DNA of 28,925 nucleotides from positions 1-28,925 of the forward strand of contig LSSN01000241.1 of assembly GCA_001970855.1 (NCBI GenBank), in the 5' to 3' direction. This document shows, one piece after another, positions 1 to 10,166 of the stretch. The number at the start of each line of letters is the position of its first letter. Within the stretch, counting starts at the first letter, position 1. A model generated the notes under the pieces. That model saw only the letters and a list, made by a program, of their open reading frames with translations, searched no databases and was not told where the DNA came from. The DNA comes from Smittium culicis. Lineage: Eukaryota; Kickxellomycota; Harpellomycetes; Harpellales; Legeriomycetaceae. The position numbers and the translations under genes were made by a program.

Positions 1-314
1 GAACAAAAGGTTTAATCGTTTATAATTTTATTTTCCCCGAATGGAATGAAAAATATCTTACAATTTTATTTTATCACCGAAATGAATAAAATTGAAATGC
101 TATATAAAATTATCTTTAGATCATATTAATGATAATTTTAATTAAAAAAGCATTCACTGGTTAAATGCATTTATAAACTTCACTAATGAATAAAGGTACA
201 AATTCATTGTATAGTATTTAATAAATTCTTGTTGAAATTCCCTGATTAATAAAAACAACACTAAAACATTTTTGCTAGTATCTTTAACTTTATTTCTTAC
301 TATATAGGCCTGAA
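1..314. other. AT-rich upstream region of the protease gene
   Basis: No gene, RNA or repeat is recognisable here. The sequence is AT-rich and runs up to the protease start. A pyrimidine-rich stretch ending in a TATATAG string lies just before the ATG and could be leader sequence, but no defined promoter element can be called. Confidence 0.5.
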
Positions 315-1256
315 ATGACTCTTATTAGCTTTTTCTTGGTTTTATACGTTTCAGTATATATTTTATTCAATCCAATAAACTCAAGTCCTGTATCTGGTAC
401 ATCAGAAGATCTCAGTATATATCGTAACTCGCCGAATTTTAGGCTAATAAACGGGTCGCGAGTGTCTCCAGAAAAATTTCCCTATGCAACTTACATTTAC
501 GATGATCCTAAACGTATTTACACTTCATGCACCGGTTCGCTGATAGCCTCAAACATTGTATTAACCGCCGCTCATTGTTTCGTAGACGATTTTGGAAAGT
601 TAAAACCAGATAATTTTTATGTATCTGTTGGAAGCATATACAGTGCAAATAATAACACCAATAGATATAATGTATTAAAAAAAATACCTCATCCAAAATT
701 CGATTCAGTAAGTAGAAAGTATGATGTAGGAATATTGGTATTGGATGGCGATACAAATATAGACCCTTCAAAATTCGCAAAGATCTATGATAAAGAAATT
801 AAAGACTTTTTTACTGTGGAAACTGCTGGGTGGGGATTAACCTCAGTTGTTGGGAATATTGCAACATCTGAAGTTCTATTATCAGTCCCGATAATATTAT
901 CTTCTTCGGAAAGTTGTAAAAAATACAATCCAGAATATAATGGAAATAACGGCTTTTCGATTTGTACGATTACTCAAAATTCTCAAGGTTCATGCTTTGG
1001 CGATTCTGGAGCTCCACTTGCATATACGCAAATACCATCATATCCAATAATAGGTATTACTAGCTATGGTGAAGTAGATCCTGATCCTATTACTGGTCAA
1101 AAACAAGTTCCATGTGGGGTTAATGGCGGCTACGGATATTATACAAATGCATATTATTACATCAATTGGATTTCTACAGCTTCCAATATTCCGAGAAGCG
1201 AGTTGGTTTATAGCAAACCTCAACTTAAATGTGGTATTAAATCGGGTATTCCATGA
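315..1256 (+). CDS. Secreted trypsin-fold serine protease (peptidase family S1A)
   Basis: A 313-residue endopeptidase of the chymotrypsin/trypsin fold. The hydrophobic stretch at residues 2-20 looks like a signal peptide, so secretion is likely. The mature protein probably begins near LINGSRV (residues 44-50), in place of the usual IVGG, which implies a short activation propeptide. The catalytic triad is visible: His87 in TAAHC, Asp137 in DVGIL and Ser231 in GDSGAP. Cysteine pairs fit S1A disulfides: C72-C88, C201-C217 and C227-C267. The C-terminal helix motif YYYINWI (281-287) is present. The residue six before the catalytic Ser (trypsin position 189) is Gly225 rather than Asp, so trypsin-like Arg/Lys specificity is not expected. 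The usual GDSGGP reads GDSGAP. An insertion of about ten residues (253-264) precedes C267. The gene is intronless, and the start is the first ATG giving a full signal peptide. Secretion and family are well supported; substrate is unknown. Confidence 0.9.
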   Translation: MTLISFFLVLYVSVYILFNPINSSPVSGTSEDLSIYRNSPNFRLINGSRVSPEKFPYATYIYDDPKRIYTSCTGSLIASNIVLTAAHCFVDDFGKLKPDNFYVSVGSIYSANNNTNRYNVLKKIPHPKFDSVSRKYDVGILVLDGDTNIDPSKFAKIYDKEIKDFFTVETAGWGLTSVVGNIATSEVLLSVPIILSSSESCKKYNPEYNGNNGFSICTITQNSQGSCFGDSGAPLAYTQIPSYPIIGITSYGEVDPDPITGQKQVPCGVNGGYGYYTNAYYYINWISTASNIPRSELVYSKPQLKCGIKSGIP

Positions 1257-4200
1257 TTAGAAAAATTACATTTATAATTATATACTTTGTGACGTTCTTA
1301 TAATGATTAAAAATTCCCTTATCAATATGAATGCGAGATTATTTCGACTAGCAGGGCTTTTTTTTATTACTTTTATCCTTCCCATAGGACTTATTTTTAT
1401 TTTTTAAACTGTATTAGAGATCACCATCTAATATACTTCCTGATAAACCCATATTTTTATCTAACCCTCACTAGAAACTAAAATTTCTTAGAAAAAAAGC
1501 TCAGCTTCTGCAAAAAATCTCCTGAATATTAAAGAACTTTTTATATTTCGATTCATATTTCTTCAACAGTTTCATTAACTTTACTATATAAAATTTAGAC
1601 CCTATTAATTGGTTAATGACTTTTTTATAAAAAGTCATAATTATTTTTCAGCACTATGTCGTCATAAAACAATGTATAAATAAATTTTTTATGCTTTATA
1701 ATTGAATTTATTTATTTACTATTATATTTGTACTAAAATAAATAGAAATTTTTATTAAAAAAATATAAGCAATTAATTTTCTTAAAATACATATTTACTA
1801 ATAATTATTTCTATTCGTTAAATATATTATTTAATTTTTCTAAAAATAAAGAAAACTGATCTTCTATACGATAAAAAAACTTGTAAATATTCCCCTTTAC
1901 ATGAATAGATTATATTTACACAGTGTTGCACCTTTCTTAAAATAAATCAAACTATATATAAAGCTATTTTTATTCAGTTTTATCTAAACATTTAACTATG
2001 TATTCTTCATAACTAATCTTAAATATTTTATTTAAATTTTTAGACAAATTTTTATTTAGATTCCCAATATTAATTCCATCAATTTAAGAGCGAAATTTAA
2101 TTAGTTAAAATAATCAGTTGAAAATTCATATAAAATTTTTTGGATTAGCAATAAATACTTATTTTAATAAATTTAATAAAGAATCTTTTTATTGATTATT
2201 TATTTTTTAATTTTATACAATAAAAAATGATCTAGATATTAAGAAAAGTGATGCTAGGCAAACAAAAAAATCATTCAAAAATAATAGAAAAAGTTTTTTT
2301 TTATTAAAAGAATATTGTAAAAAGCCCATGATAATAATTTTGACTATTAAATAAATAAAAAATTGAACCAAAATGGTAGTTTTATGCTAAATAGATATAA
2401 TAAAAAGCTCTAAACCGAAGGCACAATAATATATGTTTAATTGCAGATACTAATACTAAATAAATATCACTAGTTTATAATATTAATCACAGTTGTAAAA
2501 TTCTCATTTTTACGACAGTTAGTTTATGAACCGAGTATAATTATAAGAAAAAGTCTTTATATTCCAGCAAATTATTTTAGTGAAATTTTTGTATCAGAAT
2601 TGAAAATTAATACGATTTGATTTTACCATAGGAGAAAAATGTAAATTTATAATCTTAAAATATAGAGGCGTAATAATATTCTGCTAATATTAATAGAAAT
2701 AAAAATAATTATAATTATAATAACTTATTTTAAATTAAGAAAAAGAAATTATAAGCACTAATATTTTGTTACTTTTAAATAAAAAGGCAATATGATCATA
2801 TGATTGTATGAATGGCAGATACAAAATATACTTTTAAAGCTCCAAAGGTAACATATTTTATTATTTTAAAATTCATAGTTAGTTTTTGATATTTAATAAT
2901 TCCTCTTGATTTTTTTAATATTTAATGTTACAATGTCAAAATCTTCAGAGTATCGTTCAAACAATGATCAGGAATGAATAATTTTTGTTTTTTCAAAAAA
3001 ATATCTAAAACTAATTAATGACAAATAAAATTTTTTTCAATATAAGGTCAAAAATCAGAGATTTAATTATACGTATTATCATTGTAGAGATATACCTACC
3101 TTCCAAAATTAAAATAATTTTTATTGAGCTTTTAATCATTGTATTCAGATATATCTAGTTAATTCTACAGAAATCGATTCAATTTCAAAAAATCTTATAC
3201 ATAAAAATGATAAAATATTGCTGAATTATATACTATAATAAACGATTATACAATGTTATAAATCTATGATTTATATATTATTATTTTAGCTATAATATTT
3301 AATGCATTGATATTTTTGATGATTTTCATTCATTAATAATATTTTTTTATTATTTATCTACAAATTTAAATTTAATTTGAGAAAATTTGAATTTTTCTTG
3401 GATATCTGTTAAATATCAAAAATATTTCCTTTTAGTGCTATACCCAAGCACTGTCAAAATTAATTAATGGAGTTTTATATTGAAATTTATATAACAGCAG
3501 ATTCATAAAATTATTATAAAGCCAGATATATAATAACTGAGTATTTTGATAATCTTTTAAATAAAATTTTATAAAATTTCCATCTCTTTAATACAGGTTT
3601 TGTTGGTGTGGTTTTAATAAATAAATCAGATATATTTTTGAGATCATATTCGAATTATTGAAGTGGATTTGAATAGCATATTTGATATAGTTTAAATATA
3701 TTTTGAAAAAAATAAACGATCAGCTAAAATTTATATTGTAACATAGTATTGGCAATTAAAATTAAATTTACCGTATTTTCTTTTGTTACTATTCTTTTTT
3801 ATCATTTATAAATTTTATCTTATGTTCATAATTTCTTATTTTGAATATTTGAATTTACATTTAATATATTTTCAATATTGATTATAGTTTTTTTTAATTA
3901 AATTTTTGAATTTTATTGTTTATCACTATATAGTTAAATTATCTAAAATATTAATAAATGTCATGTGATATTTTTTTTATTTTTTTCAGGAGTTTAATTT
4001 ATGGCACTAATACTAGAAACTATATAAATAATTTATTCAGTTAAAAATATCTATTTGGTGAAAGACGCAAAAATTCAAGTACAAATAAATAAATAATTTA
4101 AAATTTAGGTCTGCTTAACTGAGCATTTGTGTGAAATGAGATACAAAATATCAAACGAGAGATAACCAGTCTAGCATATATTCAAATGGGAAAATTTCTT

Positions 4201-4855
4201 TGAGGTTATAAACGCTCGTAGAATTAAACATACTTCAACATTATAGGATGTGTTGATTTAATTGGGCTTCTAATTAGATTCCACTTTTAACGAGATTAAT
4301 AAAAAATAGGCACTTTATATAAATGTGGAAATGATCGATCAAGGCCACCTACAATTAGCATCAAAAAAACGTGAATTTTTATATTGTTCTATTGAGTAGT
4401 GCTGAATTTATACATAGATATTATCCCAAACTGAGCTAAAAAATATACAGTAACCCTGTTCAATATTACATCCGTCTGAAATCATAGCTCGACGTCTCAT
4501 CTATACTTAACTTTGAGCATTGCAAATCTGTCAGATATTTTCAGTTTAGTATGGTTAGAAAGTATACTAAATAAGAAACCTTAACGGCCAAAGGTATTTC
4601 ATATTTTGGAGATTAAGGAATAATATATTCGATTTGTTTATAAATAATCTAATATAGAAAAATCATAAATTTATCAAAAAAGTTGAGGATTTATAGTGAA
4701 AATCGTGGTAAAAGGATTAGAGATTAAAGTAAAATAAACATTTTTAATTAGAGGAGGTGTAAGTTTACTATTTTGAAATAATATTAAAGTTCAGAATGTT
4801 AAATTAGGTAGGAAATACGAAAAAAAATAATAAAAATATTAAAATAGCATGGTAT
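1257..4855. other. 3.6 kb AT-rich intergenic region, no gene recognised
   Basis: No open frame of useful length, tRNA or tandem array was found between the convergent protease and prolidase genes. Most of it is low-complexity A/T sequence. The stretch at about 4090-4600 is visibly more complex and less AT-rich. It reads in pieces broken by many stops, so it may be decayed coding or element sequence, but no family could be recognised. Confidence 0.5.
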
Positions 4856-6380
4856 TCAAGCGGTGCATCGGAGCTGTTCAATGTCTAAAACTTGTTTGGG
4901 TACATTTGTGAGGTTAAAGTTTCCGGTACTGGTGATAACAATATTGTCTTCGATTCTGACGCCACCGATTTTGAAGTATTTATCAACAATATCAAAGTCG
5001 ATAAATTGACTGATTGATTGAGTGTTTTTAGCTTCGTTAATCAAATCACTAACGAAGTAGAGACCAGGCTCTACGGTTAGGACCATTCCTTCTTTAAGTT
5101 CGCGGCGGACACGTAGATATCTTAGACCAGGTTTGTTAATTCTTTCGACGCCCTTTGGATAACCGCCGCAGTCGTGAGTATCAATTCCCAAGAAGTGGCC
5201 TAAACCGTGAGGGAAAAAGTAGCCAACAACAAAGCTTTCAAGAATTGAATCAAGGTTGCCTTTCAAAATGCCTAGCTTTAAAAGACCTTCAGCAGCAACT
5301 TTGTTGGCTAAGATATGCATATCCTCCCATTGAACTCCAGGTTTAGCGGCAAGAATTACAGCCTCTTGCATGTCTAGAACAATTTGGTAAATTTGCTTAG
5401 CTTCAGGGCTAAAGTGTTTGCCTACAGGCCAAGTTCTAGTGATATCAGAGGCATATCCTCTGTATGAGCCACCAGCATCAACTAGTACAAGTTCAGAGTT
5501 TTCTGTGATGTTGGCATTATTTCTAATATAGTGTAGAATAGCAGAATTTCTTCCGCTGCCAACAATAGTTGTGTATGCTTCACGCTCACAACCTTCGTCA
5601 AGAATATGATGAACAAACTTTGAGTAGAGATTTCTTTCATTTTTGCCGATGAGATTTTGCTTCATCAAATCAATATGAGCTTTACCGCTAATAGAGTTGA
5701 CTTTTTTCATTAGTTCGATTTCTTCAGCTTCTTTGAAAACTCGGGCTTCATGGATAGCGTCAATAAGCTTAGTTGAGTCAATTTTAGCTTTAACTTTTGA
5801 GAGACTTGAATCAGATTGATAGTCAATTCTATATATCATCTCAGGATCGATATCATTAACAACAGTAGAAAAGTCATTTGTATAATAAATATGATCAGCA
5901 CCGTATTTATTCTTATAATCACTCAGAGAAGCTAAAAGAGAATATGAGGATATCCAGGTAGGTAAAATAAAGATCACAAGTTTATTAAAAAGGTTAAAAA
6001 AAAATATTAGAAGTTGAATTACGTTGGGGACCAATCCAAACAGCTTCATCAGCTGAGACAAATGGGGCAAATAGGATAGATCTCTTTGAATTCATGTCAT
6101 AAAGAAACTCGAAACCTGGCTCATAGACACCCGAGACATAAGTCATATTAGAGTCTTGGAAAAAGTTGAGTTCCTAGAAAATAAAGAGGCTTCGAGTTAT
6201 AAAAACAGGTCAAAAGCGAAATATTGAATTAATAGTTAAGTTTAGGGAATGGTAAGAATGTTAGCTAACAGTGTCAGAATCTGGATGGATGGAGGTTTCT
6301 GCGCCCTTGACATAAAAAACACCTTTGCTTCCTAGGAGCTTTGAAATATTTTCGCAATGCTTCGAAATACTGATCCTCAT
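4856..6380 (-). CDS. PEPD: Xaa-Pro dipeptidase / prolidase-type aminopeptidase P family protein (M24B), three exons
   Basis: A cytosolic metallopeptidase that splits dipeptides ending in proline. I read three exons: 6270-6380, 6023-6173 and 4856-5931, joined to 445 codons plus stop. Introns are 6174-6269 (96 bp, GTTAGC...CTAG, phase 0) and 5932-6022 (91 bp, GTAATT...TTAG, phase 1). The spliced N-terminal domain carries FFQDSN...SGVYEPG and the AVWIGP motif typical of the prolidase branch. The C-terminal pita-bread domain keeps all five metal ligands: Asp239 (VDAGG), Asp250 (SDITRTW), His333 (GHFLGID), Glu375 (TVEPG) and Glu415 (RIEDN). The long exon read through the intron gives a false hydrophobic N-terminus of about 47 residues. 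The ATG at 6380 is the first after an in-frame stop. The N-terminus is somewhat shorter than in animal PEPD, so a further small upstream exon is possible. Confidence 0.9.
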
Positions 6381-6777
6381 TTTTTTGGCTAATTGTTTGA
6401 TATGATGAAGAGAAAATAATACAAGAAAAGGATTCAGTTAAGAATTGAAATAAACTGGCTTTTATGCTTTTTGAACTAGAGACAATAAAATGTCCTCTTT
6501 TGGCTTTATTTTCATTAAATTTTCGTTTAATTCGTGTACTAAATTATTTGAAATTGACGAATGAAAATTAAAGAAAATCCCTATTAAATTTTAATAAACA
6601 GGCCATATACATTTTTTCTAGGCTCTGCAGGTCCGATAAAAAACCAAAAGCTATTTCTTTTTATAATTTTTTTTTTTTTTTCACGGAAAATTTCTTTTTA
6701 TAAACACGGGGTTTTAATTGTACAACAAATGTAGGCTCTAACAAGAAGGAAGATTCTGTCGAAAATATAGAGCTTTA
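6381..6777. other. Upstream region of the prolidase gene
   Basis: AT-rich sequence between the prolidase start (minus strand) and the first inverted-repeat element. It contains a T-rich run near 6667-6680. No gene or defined promoter motif was found. Confidence 0.45.
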
Positions 6778-6965
6778 CTCTTTCCAATCCTACGCTTATT
6801 TAAAAATCGAATTTACTGATTCGTTCATGATTTAAAACCAAGTTTGCTATTTGCCGCTACTCCTCAGCAAACCAATAACTTTTATGGGCGTGTGATAAAG
6901 GTTTTTTACTGAACACAGTTGGCTATATCTGGTAAATCAAAAATAGTCCACCGTCCGTGATAATA
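6778..6965. mobile_element. piggyBac-like MITE, copy 1 (decayed, 188 bp)
   Basis: Aligns end to end with the elements at 17927-18115 and 23758-23943, in the same orientation. Shared blocks include the left-end CTTTCC...CGCTT...TTTAAAAA, the GATTCGTT block, TATTTGC and the right-end AAAAATAGTC. The termini are degraded: CTCTTTCCA on the left and GTGATAATA on the right, against CCCTTTCGC/GCGAAAGGG in copy 3. The right flank is TTAA (6966-6969) and the left is TTTA. No coding capacity. It is the most degraded copy, and is recognised by similarity to the two better ones. Confidence 0.7.
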
Positions 6966-6969
6966 TTAA

Positions 6970-8181
6970 GCGTTAAAAATCTTTGTTAATTTAGATTTAA
7001 AGACATTTTTTATCCATCATTCATATATATCGCAGGAATTAAACCAAATGTTAAACTATATTTTGATTTCAAAATCACTGCTCAGAATGTTTCGTAATAT
7101 TTTTCTATAGTACAATACCTTGTTTCTTTCAGGGGTAGTTGGCATTTTTTTCGAGGCTTCCATCAGCTAGAAATCCTAAAGCTAATGATAAAGTAACATT
7201 ATTCAAAAGGCTTTAATGCCTAACGAATAAAACTCGATCAATAAAATTATTTTCTTTAATGATACAACCAATTACTATTTTTTTTTTAGACTTAACTGTG
7301 TTGGCCTCAAAAAGGGGTAATTTATTTTACTTTAGTAGAAATAATTATTTTTTGAAACTACACAATTCTTTACATACGCAACAAATATAACGAGTATTTT
7401 GGATCGCATCAGATATTAATAGCCCAAAAAAATATGATGTATTATATCCGATTATTAACGAAAACTACACCTTGCAATTAACTATACACTAAAAAATGTA
7501 GCAGAAACGTGCTATTTTATCTATATAAATTTAAATAAACTCCATCTCATTCAGAGGATCGGGGCCAGTTTTATCCATTTTAATATTTTTCAGAAGCGCG
7601 AAATAAGCCTAAAAAACCTACTAAATTTACTATTTATCATTAAAAATTCGATTAAAAAAATATAAAAAAAACCTTTAAAATAAATTGAACAATTTCAATA
7701 ATTCATCAATATATCTACAGCTAACGGAAAAAAAGTATAGCATTAAATTTTCAGGAGTAAAAACTTTGAAACTATTAATTCCAAATAATAAAATGTTAAT
7801 TTAATCTTTGATGACTATTAGCTATTATTATACTAAATACGGAATTGTATAAAATGATATCATCTTTATTAGCTAAAATATCGAAAATTATAAATTAAGA
7901 GCAGAGAAAAAATTTTTATCTGGATAAAATAGTACCTAAGTACGCATTTACGATAAACTATCATCTTTATCAAAAGGTAGTTATCGATATTGGGTTGGGT
8001 ATGGCTTAATATACCCCGTCCCCTCATCCTTAGTACAATCATAGTTAATAGCCATAAGGCGATTTCAACTTTTTATTATACATAATTTAATGGAGTCATT
8101 AATTAGCACCAAAGATAAAATCTCTTATGTTTTGCTAACACTTGAATTAAGGGTCAAGTGATAATAATAGACAAACAATGT
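6970..8181. other. AT-rich intergenic region
   Basis: No gene recognised. A less AT-rich patch at about 7980-8060 has short self-complementary strings (GGGTATG.../...TATACCCC). It lies just downstream of the decayed minus-strand coding remnant and may be the 3' part of the same element. Confidence 0.4.
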
Positions 8182-8757
8182 TTAATTGCTCAATAATTCT
8201 TGAGTTACTATTGTGTCTAGAGAAACTCCTGGATTTGCCACAACCGTTGCGCCGATTTTCCTAGCTTTATCAATCGGCATATTATTAAACCTCTTTATCA
8301 GTTTTGAGAAACTATGAGTATATCTTGTAATGCTTAAAATCCCTAAAGGTATGTTGAAATATGTGTTGTAACTAAATAGCCGGCTGAAAACTACTTATCT
8401 TTCCTTGAAAAGAGGTTAAGGGTATAATTTCGTTACCACCTTGGTTTTGTAAAAAGTCCAGCGTTCGACAACAATATGGGTCTCAGCCGTATAGCAGCTT
8501 ATTTTAGGAAAGCAAGGTCGATAATTCCCACGTTATGGTAGGAGCCTATTTTTTATTAATCCTGTTAGATGTAGGTACTGAATAGGAGCTCAATGATCTC
8601 AACGAATTTAATTTTGTTGGAACGAGCTTAATTCAATGACTGCTTATAACTTCAGTCATCCAGCCTACATGAAACAATGCCTGGGTGGATCTCTCGGTTG
8701 GCAGATTGTTCACATTTCCCATTTTGTAATGCTGCCGGTAGACACCCAGTTGAATTT
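8182..8757 (-). pseudogene. Decayed coding remnant, probably the C-terminal part of a retroelement polyprotein
   Basis: The minus strand reads as protein-like sequence in at least two frames. About 41 codons are open at roughly 8635-8757 (includes TERSTQALFHVGWMTEVISS). After frame changes, a reading through 8182-8580 includes CYTAETHIVVE and ends in ARKIGATVVANPGVSLDTIV and a TAA at 8182-8184. In-frame stops occur inside, so it cannot encode an intact protein. A Cys...Cys...ETHI arrangement recalls the zinc-knuckle-like tails after non-LTR reverse transcriptases, but the catalytic domain is absent and the match is only an impression. It is less AT-rich than its surroundings. Alternatives are a decayed cellular gene or transposase. 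Frame boundaries are approximate. Confidence 0.4.
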
Positions 8758-10166
8758 AATTGTATTAGAATATTAGTTTTTTTATGCCTTGCACCGAATT
8801 TCTATTTTTTTAGTTTATTTACCGCGTATTTTCTATTATTGTTAAAATCCCAAAAAAAATCAAATTTCTAAATAAAAAATCCAATTTTATTCACATTATG
8901 TATTTGTTTGAAATCATTATCTTTTCGCTTTGAAATTAAACTGCAACATTGACACTTCAACTATTAATGACACTATAATTATCTCTTTAGAACTGGGATT
9001 ATTCATTGTGCACATAATCAAATGCAAAAAATTTTAAAAAAATTTTTTTTACTTGGTTTTTTAATACGGCAATTCTTTCATAACATTCATATAGCTACTA
9101 GAATTCTTAGTATATCAAATTTATTGTTTATATTAATTTATAATGCTATTAGTCTAGTCGTTACACTTATTTTCTGGAAGAAAAAGCATACAAAAGTGTA
9201 TATTAATATTCGGCTTACGATATGTATTTTGGGTTCTTTATAGCAGCTTCGGTAAAAATAGAAAATTCATATTTATAAAAACCGCAAAAAAATAACAAAA
9301 AAAAATAAAAATAAAAAAACGATCCATACAGCGCGTCAATTATAATTTTTTTTCATTGAGTTTTTTTTCTTCCTATCTTTGCTTTTATTTTTTTTAAAAA
9401 GAAGAACTTATCTGACAAAACTTTGGAATCAAATATTGACCCTTTTTTTTTTTGTTAATCTTTTTAAACTGGGCTTTGATATTCACTGGAATAATTCAAA
9501 TACGAATAAATGGAATTTATATGCTGTAAAACGTCGATTATATAGATTTGAATTTGTTCTGAATTAAAAAAAAAATGCAATAAAACGGATAATTGTTTAT
9601 CTTGGTATCAACGAAATCGAAGATGATAAAAAGTTTTTGTGTGTGCATTTTACTTTCTATTCCGCTTGTACAGAAATATCTGTAATGCATAACTTAATCA
9701 AGCTGATAGACCCAAGATAATAGTATCAGTTTTTTTTTTTTTTTTTGTCTTCGAGAGATTACATAAAATAATTTGAAAGTATACAAAAAATTATCAAAAA
9801 ATTTTTAAAAAGCTAAAAAAATATTATAAAAATAAATTCTCAACCGATCCTCCTCCACCGCTCTAGCAGCTCCATACCCAATGGATATGGTTAATTTATT
9901 TCCAGATATCTTATTAGTATTTAAATACAGAATTTACTATTTTGCCCCTTTATTAAAGATAAATTAGGAATAGTTTAAATTGAAATTTTAATGAACGAAA
10001 TCTATTTTAGGAATTAAATATTAGTAAGTTATATTTTTATAGGTAAACATATTTTGAGAATTTATGTTAAAAGATACAAGGACATCTGAAATTATATCAA
10101 AATTTATGAAAGTAAATACGAGATTATTTATTATTATTTGTTGCCTATTTAAAAAAAAAAAATTAA
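8758..10166. other. AT-rich intergenic region with small chance ORFs
   Basis: Open frames at 9022-9243 and 9379-9567 (plus strand) are rich in Phe, Ile, Leu and Lys from A/T runs and show no domain; I do not regard them as genes. There are poly-A and poly-T tracts (for example near 9730-9746). A small less AT-rich patch at about 9840-9895 has no recognisable identity. The part nearest 10166 is the 3' flank of the Yak1-type kinase gene. Confidence 0.45.

Noticed and set aside
5155..5346. Plus-strand frame opposite the prolidase
   Set aside because: Antisense shadow of a conserved M24 domain, with no recognisable features.
9022..9567. Two small hydrophobic plus-strand frames
   Set aside because: Phe/Ile/Leu/Lys content follows directly from poly-T and poly-A tracts; no conserved motif.
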